From the NCBI GenBank assembly GCA_036365515.1, contig CM070873.1, forward strand, positions 71,236,529 to 71,300,528: a DNA stretch of 64,000 nt. The letters are read 5' to 3'. Under the pieces are notes generated by a model. The model saw only the letters and a program-made list of their open reading frames with translations, was not told the origin of the DNA and searched no databases. Positions 1-11,499 of the stretch are shown in pieces. This DNA comes from Torymus aiolomorphi (Eukaryota > Arthropoda > Insecta > Hymenoptera > Torymidae). Each line of letters begins with the position of its first letter. Positions within the stretch are counted from its first letter, which is position 1. A program made the position numbers and the translations under genes.

Positions 1-984
1 TAACAACCTATCCCTCTTCTCCCTTGGGAGTTCTATGGTAAAATCTCTTGAATTTATTACAAAGCCTAAGAATTTACATAGCTGAGATGGGATGAGATTG
101 CATTTGCTCTCGTTAATAACGAGGCCGAGAGAAGTGAATAATTCGCGAGCGGTATCTGCGTGGGAATTGCATGTTTCTCTGTCGTTTGCGATGAAGATCA
201 TATCGTCCAGGTAGATGCCCGACAAGACGCCTCTGGACCTTAATAATTGGACTGGAGGTTTCATAATCTTAGTAAAAACGTAAGGGGCTGTACACAGCCC
301 GAAGGGTAAACACGTGAATTGGTAAGTAATACCATTATAGCAAAAACGTAAGAACTTCCTACTGGTCTTGTGAATTGAGATCATAAAGAAGGCGTTTTGA
401 AGGTCAATGGTGCACATGAAACAATTCGGTGACAAGAGATGTGTGAGTGAGCGGAGGTCTTCTAATTTGAAGTGCTCTGTCTGAACATAATGGTTTAGAT
501 TTTTTAAATTTAATATGAAGCGATCGGTATTATCTTTCTTCGGAATGAGAAAGAATGAAGAAAGAAATTGATCGCGAGAAGGCTTACAAACTTCGATAGC
601 ACCTTTCTCCAGCAATTTATTGATCGCGTTACTATATCTTATGCGATCAGCTGCCGCGATATTCGTGTCGACATACGCGGATTGCCTAGGCTTAGAGGTA
701 AAAGGAATCTTATATCCTCTGATGGTATCCCGAACAAACTTATTACGTGTAATAGCTAGCCACTTATCTACAGACAAACTTAGCCTGCCTGCAATTCTTA
801 CATTTATTTCTTGGGAGGCGAGTTCTCGTCGCGCCTCTTGGTGTTGTTGTTGAAGTGGTGCTGTTTGCTGCCATAGTGCGGCTTGTTCTGACCCTTGTTC
901 TGGTTCTGGCCTGACTGCTGCGAGAGGGGCCTTCTCTGCTGCTGGCCCTTCCGATAAGAGGGTTTTTTGGAGCCTGTAGTCTCC
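1..984 (-). CDS. Pol / reverse transcriptase, DIRS-like, partial
   Basis: This frame is open from just after a TAA at 985-987 to the window edge, about 328 codons without a stop. In order it has a Q/A-rich leader overlapping gag, the GYKIPF motif (700-717), the LPFGL motif (295-309), the catalytic YLDD box (202-213) and the LGFVINS block near 60-80. These are the fingers, palm and thumb landmarks of a reverse transcriptase copying element RNA into cDNA. No ATG begins the frame, so expression would need frameshifting, splicing or reinitiation from gag, which it overlaps by about 180 bases. The missing C-terminal part should hold RNase H and the recombinase. The open frame suggests a fairly young copy. 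Confidence 0.85.
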
Positions 985-2324
985 TTAGGCTTAGTCTGGA
1001 TGTCCTGAGTCAGCTTAGTCTGGATGTCCTGAGTCAGCTTAGTCTGGATGTCCTGACTCAGCTTACTCAAAGCCTTGGATTCTTTAATGCGCTCAGCTAG
1101 GTTGTTGCCGAATAGCGTATCATCAATGTTAGCCTTCTTGATGAGATCGGCTACCTGAGGAGACAGGTTTGGTATAAAGATGTTGGCTTTTCGAGATAAG
1201 GACACAGCGTGGTGTATCTCAATGGCCAGCTTAGCAACCTCATTGAACAATCTTACTATAGCCATCCTGTCAAAATCCTGATCGTACATCATGATAGTGA
1301 GAGTGGTTCCCACAACCATGAGTTGAGAACCGACAAGCTTCTGCAGTTCGGCCATGTAGCCATCTTTCTTTATGTTCTTAGGTGCCAAAGATGCGGCGAT
1401 CTCCGGATTCAGTATCTTAGGCTCGAATTCCGGTGCCCTAGTCGATTAGGGGATAGTCAATGGAATATTCGCTCGGATTTTGCTTGTCATTATGATAATA
1501 ATAACACAGAGCATATACCTGGGGAAATCCTTCAGCACTAAAGCTTTCTTTTCCTTGTCTAATCCTTTATTGATTAGTTTGGTCCAGATTTTTATTAGGC
1601 TCGGGTCAACGACTGCGTTACACTCATCGTCATTGTTGTCCTGCAAGCCCACGAATTCTGCCACCTCTCGGTTGATTTGCCTAGGAGGCTCTAGCTTCGA
1701 AGGTGGTTGGTCGTCCGCCGCTCCAATTCCATCTACAAAAGGTTAGATGTTTAAGACTCTGCCTGGCAGACAATAGTCCCTTATGCAAGGGGTTTGCGTC
1801 ACTAGGGTAAATAGTGCGCGATAGTATATAGCTATAGCTAACTTTATGTATGTGGTATAAACCGTTGGGATCATGCCCATTAAGACTATAAAAATTTTCC
1901 GTAATGGATTGTAAATTTTTATGTCGACCTCATATAATGAAGATTATGTGGGAATAGTCCCTTAAATGAATAAGAGGACAAGACTCAGCCGCCATCGCAA
2001 GATGGCGACTGCGCACGTGTTGGCTCCTGTCTGAAACAGAAAACGGGAAAGGATGCCCCCAGAGGAAGGGGACAGGAAGGTGAACTCTGCTCTCTAGGGC
2101 ATATAGAATTACCTTCATGGACTCCGTCCTCCTTGCCAGAAGAGTGTGAATCGGAAAAATCCGACGCGTCGGAACCGCCGTCGTCTTCGTCCGATGTGTG
2201 TGGGCTTCTCTCAAATAGCGGTGACAGGCTCTGCATTTCCTCCTGCATCCTGCATCCTGGCGAATTTCGCTTGAAAAGCCATCCACTTCTCGTAATCACC
2301 GGGTCCCGCGCGTCTCTTTGACAT
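804..2324 (-). CDS. Gag-like protein of DIRS element, three exons
   Basis: Three minus-strand segments join in frame through GT-AG introns: exon 1 2324-2113, exon 2 1732-1519, exon 3 1437-804. Exon 1 encodes an acidic, Ser/Asp-rich N-terminus; exon 2 starts in phase 1 after a TTTTGTAG acceptor; exon 3 encodes the body with LNPEI and LFGNN blocks, a three-fold KLTQDIQT-like repeat and a basic Q/N/K-rich tail ending at the TAA at 804. The TAA that seems to break the frame at 1446-1448 falls inside intron 2 and is spliced out. In exon 1 a 7-bp tandem duplication (ATGCAGG, near 2241-2256) puts the upstream ATG at 2322-2324 out of frame with the rest. Either this copy is frameshifted or translation starts at an ATG in the duplicated unit. 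The function, packaging of element RNA, is inferred from position. Confidence 0.7.
990..1061 (-). repeat. 3 x 24-bp coding tandem repeat in gag
   Basis: Three consecutive 24-base units (990-1013, 1014-1037, 1038-1061), nearly identical, encode eight-residue KLTQDIQT-type repeats. The unit length keeps the frame. Confidence 0.9.
1438..1518 (-). other. Intron 2 of the DIRS gag
   Basis: 81 bp. The donor is CCCAG|GTATATG and the acceptor GACTAG|GGCACC, with a CTAAT branch-like sequence about 10 bases before the AG. It contains the only in-frame stop of the gag body. Confidence 0.65.
1733..2112 (-). other. Intron 1 of the DIRS gag
   Basis: 380 bp. The donor is GAAG|GTAATT and the acceptor TTTTGTAG|ATGG on the minus strand. 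Removal joins two otherwise unlinked open frames in phase 1. Confidence 0.6.
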
Positions 2325-2400
2325 GACCGTTTACTCCTAAAAAAGTCTAAAATCACTCGCGACGTCCTGCTGCAGGTCTTGACACTCGCGCACAACAAAG

Positions 2401-3747
2401 CGATATGAAGAAGGAAGAAGGCGGGAAGCGGCAGTGCCGCTCCGTCACGGGGTTTTTCGCGTTCGCTAAAGGTTGTGACATCTCGCGGGGCGAAGTGGAA
2501 CTACATAGTAATATTGAGAACTAGATGGTATATAATAAAAATTAAATTTTTAAAATTTTTAACTCGAAAAATATTTCCTGTACAAGTTGTTATAAAATTT
2601 ACCATATTAAATTGGAAACATTAATAGGAAATTTGTCTGTCTCCGTTTTAGTATGAAAAATTGTAATTTTTCTTATAGAAATTTTTAAATTTTGCTACAC
2701 GATTTCTCTCCGTGTAGGTTTCACGGTGGAACTTTTTTTTTCTCATTGTTTAACGAGAATTATATGTGATGTTGGAATGAAATTTATGAATGACAAGTAG
2801 AAATCTAATTAGGACTTTAGAATTAAACACTGGTTTAATTATTTTTGAACTTATATGTATAATATGAAAAATACAAAAATCAAATAAATTAGTCTTTTTC
2901 TACATAGAAGTGCTAATTAGACATCGTTCCAAAGCAACCGCAAATCACCTCACATAATCATCGTATATAATAATGCCTACCCTATTTTCTATACACTCGT
3001 TAAATTATTGCTCAAACAAGAAAACTCTCCTCATATAATACGCAACAGATTGAAAATTCTAATCCTCTCTTTCTCTCTCGCAACTCTCTATAACCCTCAT
3101 CAAAGGCATCAGCCGCGTCGATGCTTATCCTCGCCCCTCTAGCTCGCGCGTCGTACGTCTCGTCACAATGCTCTCTCTCTCTCTCTCGCTCATATATCCC
3201 GCATCGTTTTATTACGCGATCAAACGCGCGCGCGCGCGACGTTACGCGCCAGGCCGATAATTTCGCGCGCGCTCGCGCTCGCTGATTAAACTCCACAACG
3301 ACGATGGCGATGAGAGGAGGACAAAAAACAAACGTGCCGCTACAGAAGGGAGAGAGAGAGAGCGATTTACACAGCGCCTATCAGCCGGAATAATTTTCGA
3401 AAACTATCATCTCCGCGCGCGCACGCCACGCGGTGGGAAAATAATTGGCGGGAACGAGGGAAATTTCATCGGCGTCGCGGAAAGTAACGTGCGAGAGTGT
3501 TAATATTCGCAAGTGCTGCGCGATTTCGCGGAGTGAAATATTAATTTTACCGTGGAGGCGAGGCTTCAATTGTTTGTAAACAATGGTTGGTTGAGGAGTT
3601 GCGTGGCTGCTAATTGTGAAATGGGGGATTGGTGGGAGGGTGATTGTGGAGAACGATTGATTGATAAATAATCGAGGGTAATTGGTGACGATGAGTTATA
3701 TTGTTTGTTCTAAAAATTGTGTCAGTTCGTAAATATTACGATCAGAC
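2401..3747. other. Non-coding tract with CpG-rich block
   Basis: AT-rich to about 2990, then a CpG-rich block (3050-3560) with short (CT), (CG) and (GA) runs. A CTCTCCGTG|TA end at 2706-2716 looks like the right end of a CACGGAG-type element, but I could not find its left end. No gene seen. Confidence 0.5.
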
Positions 3748-4646
3748 TTAAGGTGGCTCGAGCGGTGCACTGAGAAAAAAAATCCGCAGAAACTGCCGAA
3801 ATCTGCAGTAAATATTACCGAAATTCTTGGGCAGTAGAGGTTACGCCATATAAGCTACATAGCTTAAGCTGAAACTACTACAGCGTGTGGTAGAAATTAC
3901 CGAAATGTTGGGCTAAAACCTCTTGAGCTTGGTCAGTAAGGCAGTTGCTACCGAAAATTGTGGTAAAAATTGCCGAACTGTGTATCTATCACAGCCTAAG
4001 CGGATTCGTCAATTCCCACAACCTTCACTTCGGTAAACATAACCTATTTTTTTCTCAGTGTGTAGTAGACCTAATATGAACATTTTTTTACAAAGATTCA
4101 TTTACACATTCCAATCTGAAAATTGATATGACAGGAAAAGGGTTCTTAATAAACGGAAAAAATTTTTGTTATAAAATTTCCATTGTTGCAAAAGTAAATT
4201 TTTTCCACTCAAAAGAAGGGGAGGTATCCCAACCGATATAAAAATTCAAAAATTTTCAAAACCTGCAAAGTTATATGCAATTGTTTATAAAATTCAGTGA
4301 CAACTCTATACAAACAATGGGAAATAATTTTGCAGGTTTAGAAAAAGTTTCAATTTTTATATCGGTACCTCCCCTTGAAATTGAATAAGGAAGAAAATGA
4401 GAACTTACAAATTAAAATTGAATGAAAAACAAAAAATATTATCTTTACTTATATACTTATATTGAATTTCTTTTGAGTAGAAAAAATCTACTTTTGCAAC
4501 ATGGGAAATTTTATAACAAAAATTTCTTCTGTTATGTTAAGAACCCTTTTTCCTATCATATCAGTTTTCAGATTGGAATGTGTAAATAAATTTTTGTAAA
4601 AAATGTTCATAACTTTAGGTCCACTAGACCGCTCGAGCCACCTTAA
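3748..4646. mobile_element. TTAA-flanked foldback element A
   Basis: Flanked by TTAA at 3748-3751 and 4643-4646. The arms start GGTGGCTCGAGCGG and stay complementary for most of the element, meeting near 4265-4340. The left arm is split by a CACTGAG element (3768-4060) absent from the right arm. There is no coding capacity, so it is a non-autonomous foldback/MITE. TTAA duplications occur in piggyBac and Kolobok; which one mobilised it is unknown. Confidence 0.85.
3768..4060. mobile_element. CACTGAG miniature TIR element nested in foldback A
   Basis: Ends CACTGAGAAAAAAA and TTTTTTTCTCAGTG. The flanking duplication is TG (3766-3767 and 4061-4062). The opposite arm of foldback A reads straight through this point, giving the empty site. 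Confidence 0.85.
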
Positions 4647-5761
4647 GAAGAGGCCTTATACCGGCAGAGGTCTCTGCCGTGCCGACCACAATGTTTTAAT
4701 TAAATATTAATTGTTATAAGCTTTTCCTTCACTGAAATAAAAGTGAAGGAGGCACCGCCATACTACAGTTTGACATAAGCATACCGTACAGGTAGGAGAT
4801 CCTAACGCAAATAGTATAGGTGTTAGAGCCATACGATATTGTATTCGTAGCATTGTATTCTGAAAAAAAAAACACGTACGTGCTTTTCTATTCTTATCGG
4901 AATGTTAATAGACGTATCAAATTCTTAGAGATAATTATGATATTTTTGGTTATGGCGTATTAATATTTATACTCTACTTTTAATACAAAATCAAATTTAA
5001 ATTTATTTCTAAACTAAATTGAATTATTTATAAACAAAACTTTCAATTATATTTACTGGTAATCTCATCGTAATATGTTGAATACCATATTGCATTCACA
5101 AAACGCAAAAGTTTAAATTTAACCTTAGCACTTGCAAAAATTTCAAATGACATAAAGCACGCATCGGCACGCTTATCACTTCAGTGCGATACGCATTGCT
5201 GCTATAGCTATATAAACATACTCTCAGGTCTAGACATAGTTTGGCTATCAGAAAATAACAAAATTATTTTGTCGCAACTATTTATTTGTCGCCAAAGTGA
5301 CTAATCTATTCCTATATTCTAACAATTTCCATACGATATATTTACTGCGTAGATACAAATAGTTACAGTAATAATATCCCCTGCTAAAATTTTGTATGGC
5401 GGTGCTTCCTTGATTTTTTTTTCAGTGTTGAATTCTGAGAGTTGACACATATAGGCAAACTTATTATCTACTTCCCGGTGAAATTTCAGATAAATCTATT
5501 GGAAAATAAAAACGAAATTTGAGAACTCGCAAAATGTCGTATCTTGGGGTTAGTATGATATTATCCGACGTTACGAGTTCTCAAATTTCGTCTTTATTTT
5601 CCAATAGATTTATCTGAAATTTCACCGGGAAGTAGATAATACGTTTGCCTATGTGCGTCAACTCTCAGAATTCAAGGAAAAGCTTATAACAATTAATATT
5701 TAATTAAAAACATTGTGGTCGGTACGACAGAGAACTCTGCCGGTATAAGGCATCCCCTTAA
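4643..5761. mobile_element. TTAA-flanked foldback element B
   Basis: It shares its left TTAA (4643-4646) with element A and its right TTAA (5758-5761) with element C. The arms run from GCCTTATACCGGCAG inward; the inner part is a long near-perfect hairpin (about 5430-5673). The left arm is split by a 698-bp CACTGAA element (4730-5427). No coding frame. Confidence 0.85.
4730..5427. mobile_element. CACTGAA miniature TIR element nested in foldback B
   Basis: TIRs of about 34 bp (CACTGAAATAAAAG ... / ... TTTTTTTTTCAGTG), both running into GGCACCGCCATAC or its complement. The duplication is TT (4728-4729, 5428-5429). The right arm of B is the uninterrupted counterpart: CCTT joins GAATTCTG directly. 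Confidence 0.88.
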
Positions 5762-5920
5762 GGTAGGTTCGCGGTAACGATATTATTGTATAACCGATCT
5801 GAACGGCGCTAGATCTCATTGTTTATCGAAAATTCACGAAATTCACTGAAATTTCGATAAATAATGAGATCTAGCGCCGTTCAGATCGGTTATACAACAA
5901 TATCGTTACCGCGAACCTAC
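5758..5920. mobile_element. Small TTAA foldback element C
   Basis: A nearly perfect palindrome of about 160 bp. The arms begin GGTAGGTTCGCGGTAACG and end CCGCGAACCTACC. TTAA is present on the left, shared with B; the right flank reads CTCA, a possible decayed copy. Confidence 0.8.
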
Positions 5921-8365
5921 CCTCAAATTTCATAAGGAACAAAATGAGACTTTGATCGATACGATTGCATGTAAAATAAAAATTTGCAAGGAAGCGACGT
6001 GTTAGTGAAATTTCAAAATAATTAATTATTGATATTAGCGCCAATACTACGTAATTTTGCATGAAAAAAATGTTTTCTACTTCTTAAGACACCCATCATT
6101 CGAATAAACTTGATCTGGTTGTAACAAATATAAAAGACAAAACAAAAAAAAATTCATTACGAATAGCTTATATATATTGCTATATATGTGTGATGAACTA
6201 CCTTAAGGTAAAGAACTCTTTATCATCCAGTATAGTAAAGCTGGCTTAGCCGCCAGTTTTGTTTTTTATTCAAATATACATGCTAATACCACTCCAAAAA
6301 CCAGAAATATTCATATTCTAAAAACATACTTCCAAAACATATTCGCCCCCGCCTACTATTTACCCAACGATTTTCCCTATTTACACAGGAATGCTCAAAA
6401 AGTTCCGGCACTTTTCCAGCCTTATTGTATTTCCAAAGACTCGCGATAACCTCCGCATACACTTTGTTTACAATCCATCGCAACGCTCATACGCGCGCTA
6501 AAAACAGAACACCGCCACAACTTTTTTCGCCGTCGTTGCTCGCTCTGTGCAGTTCACGTGCAGCGTTCGCGCTGAAAAATGCGACTGCACGATGGGACTG
6601 CGCGCGCGAACGCATGTGTGTATAATATACATACGCGAGCGATAATACGACTGCGGCTGCTTCTGCTGTCGTGCCAGGGACGCGTCGCATTGTAAACAAA
6701 AAAGAGCGCGCGAGCGAGCGCGGCTGTGTGACATTGCTTTCAAAATGCGTTTATTTGAAATTCAAAGCGAAAGCACATTTGTGTGCGCGTGCGTTATGTG
6801 GCTGGCACAAATATGCTTTGTAGGTTAATACGTGCATACGCGGTGCTTCGAATTTTTCGTACTCCCGCGGCGTCGTGCGAACAAAAAATCCGGACATTTA
6901 TCGGTATACGCTGCGGCTGTGAGACGTTGCGGAGAAACCTGCGAGCTTGTGAGAATGCGTTATACACACAGTCGTAAGGAAAGGTGAGAGTAGAGTGAAT
7001 CGGCTTTTAAGTTTCAACGATAAGGTGTATTTGCTAACAGATATGTGTGTACGTACGTATTATAGCGCGCAAGTTTGCCAATTCACGGTCTATAGGCTCG
7101 ATTGAATACGACGTCGGTGGGCCTGTCTGTGTGCAAAGTCAGGCCGCGCAGCCAAATTCAATTGCAGTGTGTAATATCGATTGTGTTCGCGCCTTAGAAT
7201 TTCCCTCCCTCTCTCTCACAGCTTGATGGTATGGCATTTAGTTTTACGGATAGCGTAAAAATTACGCAAAACGGCGTGGCGGAGCATTGCGGCGCGTAAA
7301 AATCTAGCGGAACAGTAAAAATGTTAACGGCGCGAAAAACACAGTGGTTCTACGAAAAACGATGCTGTTAGGGGCGAGCGATAAATTTTTGTTACGGATT
7401 TTTAACCGTTTCCTAATTCGTATAAGTACAGGTTATTTGGATAAACACAATGCTATTCTAACACGTAAAATTACTAATTACGATCTTATCCCACACTATA
7501 CGAAAACAATTCGCCCAGAATCCATCCCTACCACAAAACAATCATTTATATACCACTTAATTACATTACAAAACATCTTACCACAAAAGCCACTTTACAA
7601 CACCTATACCCAAAATCTCTCGACACCCCACAAAAAAAGCCATAAAACCTGCCTCGCAGCCCCCCCTTTTCTCCCAAAAACTACTGTCAATCGACTTTTC
7701 CTCTCTCTCCCTCCCTATTTTTTGTCCTCTTCGAAGTAGGCCGAGAGGCACGCGCGCGCCGCAGGTGCAGCCGCACAATGCCGCCGTCGTTGTTACAATG
7801 GGGCAGCAGCAGCGCAATCAGCCGGGTGCGCGGCTGTCGAGACGACGCAGACGCGACTGGTGACGATGAGTTCTAGGTCTCCCTGCTTCCTTCAACTGCG
7901 GAGAAGTGTGCGTGGTATTGCGCCCCGTTGGGGCCTATGGGAGATGGTGTAGGTTGAGAGTAAAATGTGAAGTGCGTTGTGTGGTTTTGGGTGTTGATGG
8001 TGTTGATATAGTGGGCTCTGTGATGGTGATTGTTATATGGAAGTTAGTTTTTGTATCATTAATCTTTGTTGATTCTTTTTGTGGTATAATTATTGTTGTA
8101 AGTGGTTATAGCTTTTTTTGTATCGTCGAAATTTAAAGATTGAATCAGAATAAATAAAATTCATTGAAAAAATAAAAATTATATAAGTAATATTGAAAAA
8201 TACAATTTGTGTATTATACCTTACAATCCATTACGCGCAGTAGCATTTCTATTTTATATTAATGAACCTTTTTTATTTTAATTTATCAGACCATCAATTC
8301 ACAACACGGCAGCAGCATCACCCATAGCACTCCGCTATAAATCCGTATAAATCATTCCAAGACAA
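5921..8365. other. Non-coding tract with two CpG-rich islands
   Basis: Islands at about 6480-7290 and 7740-7870. The second is the clearest skew switch: 7501-7560 has 19 C and 3 G, while 7981-8040 has 24 G and 2 C by direct count. Open frames here look like composition effects. No gene or RNA recognised. Confidence 0.5.
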
Positions 8366-8928
8366 TTAAGGTAAAGTACCCGAAAGCGGGATACATTCGG
8401 AGTACAACCATATACAAACGGTCTTTTCAGAACCGACAACCAACATTTTTAAAAACTTTTTAATCTAATCATTGATACACAATCTATCTTTCTAATCTAT
8501 AAAAAAATAAACCTATTTAAATACTATTTTCTAATAAATAAGATTGAAAAAACATGTGTATGACTGCTATTCCTGGACACTCTATGTCGAGCTGGGACCT
8601 AAATCGGGACGTTACTCGAACCCTATGTCGGGACAATACTTTTAAATGTGTTCCGCTTTCGGGTGTTGGGAACTGTGAGACGCCTAAAGTTGGACAAAGA
8701 TTTGACTTCTCACGCTACTGAAATATAACCTCGAAAAGTTTGGATGCCGTTTGCAACCAATTAAAAGTGTAAATTAAGACAAAATTGACGTGCATACATA
8801 GTTAGTATCATAAATAATGCTAACAAAGTAATGTCGTTACCCTATTAACATTTTATAGTAGTTATTTCACAGCTGTCCCGATTTTGGTCCCATTTTTAAT
8901 TTGTCCCGCATCGGGTACTTTACCTTAA
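8366..8928. mobile_element. TTAA-flanked TIR element D
   Basis: TTAA at 8366-8369 and 8925-8928. The TIR is GGTAAAGTACCCG(A/-)... with a CGGGA motif repeated inside (8590-8640 and near both ends). The arms are less complementary than in A-C, so this copy is older or a short-TIR type. No coding frame. Confidence 0.8.
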
Positions 8929-10461
8929 CCAACTCGCGATCAGTGCAAACGATAGGTGCGAGATCCTTTTTGCACGATGCCTATAGTATACACTCCGAGA
9001 CAACAACTGCGGCTCGTCGCCTCATTATGCAAAAGTTCCGGCCGTCATTGAAAGGAAAAGGGTTACGCGTGAACTCGCCGTCGTCGTCGTCGCGAGTACT
9101 TCCGCTCTCTCTCGCCTATGCAAACCAACGCCGCGTACAATGAGGTGTCGAATCCTGCGCCGAGTCGTGTACTAATCTTTCAAAAGACATCGTGTACTTT
9201 CGCAAGTGTTAAGTGGAGAATAGCGGCTTTATAAAATTTTTTATTGTTCTAATAAGCTTTTTTACAGGCACCTGTAAATACTGTCATAAGATTTACAATT
9301 TAGTGTTAAACACCTATTTAAAACCACTGCGAAATGTATATTTTGTCTATTCCATTACACCCGATCCTAAAAGCGCCCCGCGCCAAATTCAAAATCGTAA
9401 AAGCCTCTCACGACTAAAGTATGTACACGTCTGTATACAAGCTTATAAGTACTCCGCAATTCGCGAAACATCGACGCGGCGACGCAACCGTGCACGCATT
9501 ACGCGCAAAACACTGTGCAATCTCTCTTCTACACGCCCGTCAGGTGCCTATTCGCATGTTATAACGCGCCGCCACTGTCGTCGTCGACTCGACGCCCGCG
9601 GGGACAAAAATTAGACTTATATATACACGCGTATACACACCGCGCAGGTATTTTCATTTAAGCTCGTTTCACTAGCCAAAATTTACCATTCAAGAGGTGT
9701 GCTGCTGCATCATTCGACGCAGCTAATGATGAATCCAAAGCGGATATTTTTCGTACGACCTCGGGAAACGAGTATATAGAATCTCTGCAGTATACGCGCG
9801 GCTTTCAGGGTAATGGACGTTTTCTCGAGGTTGTCTGCCGGCGTTTACGAGGTTACGATCGCGCTTTGATTTTACGATTTTGCGCCTCTATGCGGGGATT
9901 ATGGCGGCGTTTCGCCTCGACTTTTTCGGCGCGACTGTATGTTCAGAGAGAGAGAGAGAGAGGCAGTTAATTGATCTCCGGCAGTTAATTAGAGGTGATG
10001 TACGAGGTTATCACTAATTGAGAGCTCGGCTATAGTTGACGGTTCAGGGAATCGTTGGGTAATTTGTTGAAATGGCTCATGCAGAAATGATTTTACGAGG
10101 AATCGTTATCGACAAATAAGGAGTTTTTAGAATGTTACGTGGTCGATCGTTTATCTATTTTCATCTAGATTGAAAAAAAAGGATCGATTAGTTATAAGAT
10201 AAGATTATATCAATAAAATTAAATTAAATTGTATCGGTGATTTTCCGATCCAAAGAAGAAATATCAATGTTTCATACAATTTCACAATTTTAGATTAACT
10301 TTTTATTAAGGGAGTTCTACTAGGTGTTACTTCCCCAGTCAAAACAAGTGCACTTTTTATTTCTTGCTGATTCACATTATTACAGATATTGTATAAATAA
10401 ACTTCCACCAAATACCAATAATATATTAATTTTAAACAATTATATTTATTCTAATATAGTC
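8929..10461. other. Non-coding tract
   Basis: A CpG-rich stretch (8930-9940) with a short (GA) run at about 9945-9960, then AT-rich DNA. A 133-codon plus-strand frame at 9213-9614 has no recognisable domain and I do not call it. Confidence 0.45.
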
Positions 10462-10847
10462 TTAAGCGGGTGTGGTACTCATGCACTCTGTTTTACCGGC
10501 AGAACTCGGTAAATTCTATATTATTAAAATAAATATATCGAATTACGTCTTATAAAGAGATAGTTGCCCTATGCAATGTAATAATCTACCAGCTTGCGCA
10601 GTTTTGAGCCCAAATATCAACGGCACCCTAAAAAATTTTGCGAACGAAATTTCGGTTATTTTTGTTCGCAAAATTTTTTAGGATGACGTTGATATTTGAG
10701 CTCAAAACTGCGAAGGCTGATAGATTATTACATTGCGCAGGACAACTATCTCTTTATAAGACGTAATTCGATATATTTATTTTAATAATATAGAATTTAC
10801 CGTGTTCTGCCGGTAAAACAGAATACATGAGTACCACACCTTCTTAA
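10462..10847. mobile_element. TTAA-flanked foldback element E
   Basis: TTAA at 10462-10465 and 10844-10847. A near-complete hairpin of about 380 bp: GCGGGTGTGGTACTCATG ... CATGAGTACCACACCTTC, folding around 10650. No coding frame. Confidence 0.9.
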
Positions 10848-11327
10848 ATATCGATATAAAGTCCCATTGAGAAGTTGATATAAGTACTCATATGTCGAGG
10901 TTAAATGCACGGAGAAAAATGTTTGTTGAAAAATTACTATGTTCGCTAGTAATGAAGCGACAGACTTGTATTCTGAGCCTATTTAGCCTATTTTTAGTAA
11001 TTATCAATATAACATTGATGAAAAATTAATAGAAATGACTATAAAATTTAATAATAACAGTAACAAATTTGAGAGTGAAAAATTAATATAATATGAAATA
11101 ATTTTTAGTACACATTTAATATAATTTTTGCCAAGAATTTTTCAAAAATTTTACTATACTACATCGTAAATTTCAAACATTTTAATAATTGACAGAAGGT
11201 ATAAGAATTTTTACAAGCCAGCATAGTAAAGATTGAGTTGTTGTCTGCTAATGGCTGTAGTCGGCGAGTCAACATAACCTCAAGCTGTAGCTGATATAGA
11301 CGAGTCGAAACACTACCCGTAAGAATT

Positions 11328-11400
11328 AATACGTTGGCGCAACGAGTAAGAGCGCGGCTTCTGACCTACGGGGCTATGGTTCAATTCCCGATCGCTGCAG
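11328..11400 (+). ncRNA. tRNA-like pol III unit (in CACGGAG element)
   Basis: A-box-like TGGCGCAACGAG (from 11335) and B-box GGTTCAATTCC (11378-11388), about 43 bases apart, followed by a run of T at 11402. The 5' and 3' ends do not pair as an acceptor stem, so this is tRNA-derived and probably not a working tRNA. It may still bind pol III factors. Confidence 0.6.
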
Positions 11401-11499
11401 ATTTTTTTTTTCTTGATGAATTTCCAGTTTCAGTATTGTAAAATTTCATAGAAACCATTGTAAAATTCGAGGGGGTATTCATATAAAAACCTAGGGTAC

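Larger units (their letters stand above)
1..2400 (-). mobile_element. DIRS-like retrotransposon, 5' part, cut by window edge
   Basis: The minus strand carries gag followed by an overlapping pol frame that runs off base 1. The pol N-terminus has the G-R-L ... W ... I-x-G-Y-K-I-P-F block and the RT ends in LGFVINS, both of which I know from the DIRS/Ngaro class of tyrosine-recombinase retroelements. The RNase H, tyrosine recombinase and 3' terminal repeat expected of that class would lie outside the window. The outer (high-coordinate) boundary is not resolved; 2400 is approximate and no terminal repeat was recognised. Confidence 0.8.

Noticed and set aside
1446..1448. In-frame TAA in the DIRS gag read as a nonsense mutation
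   Set aside because: It lies inside a well-formed 81-bp GT-AG intron whose removal joins conserved gag sequence.
2706..2716. Right end CTCTCCGTG|TA of a CACGGAG element
   Set aside because: No convincing left end was found, so it is not called as an element.
9213..9614. 133-codon plus-strand frame
   Set aside because: No domain, no neighbouring exons, composition like surrounding non-coding DNA.
11328..11400. Functional tRNA gene
   Set aside because: No acceptor stem; the same failure holds for 20521, 24935 and 39068. They are called tRNA-like only.
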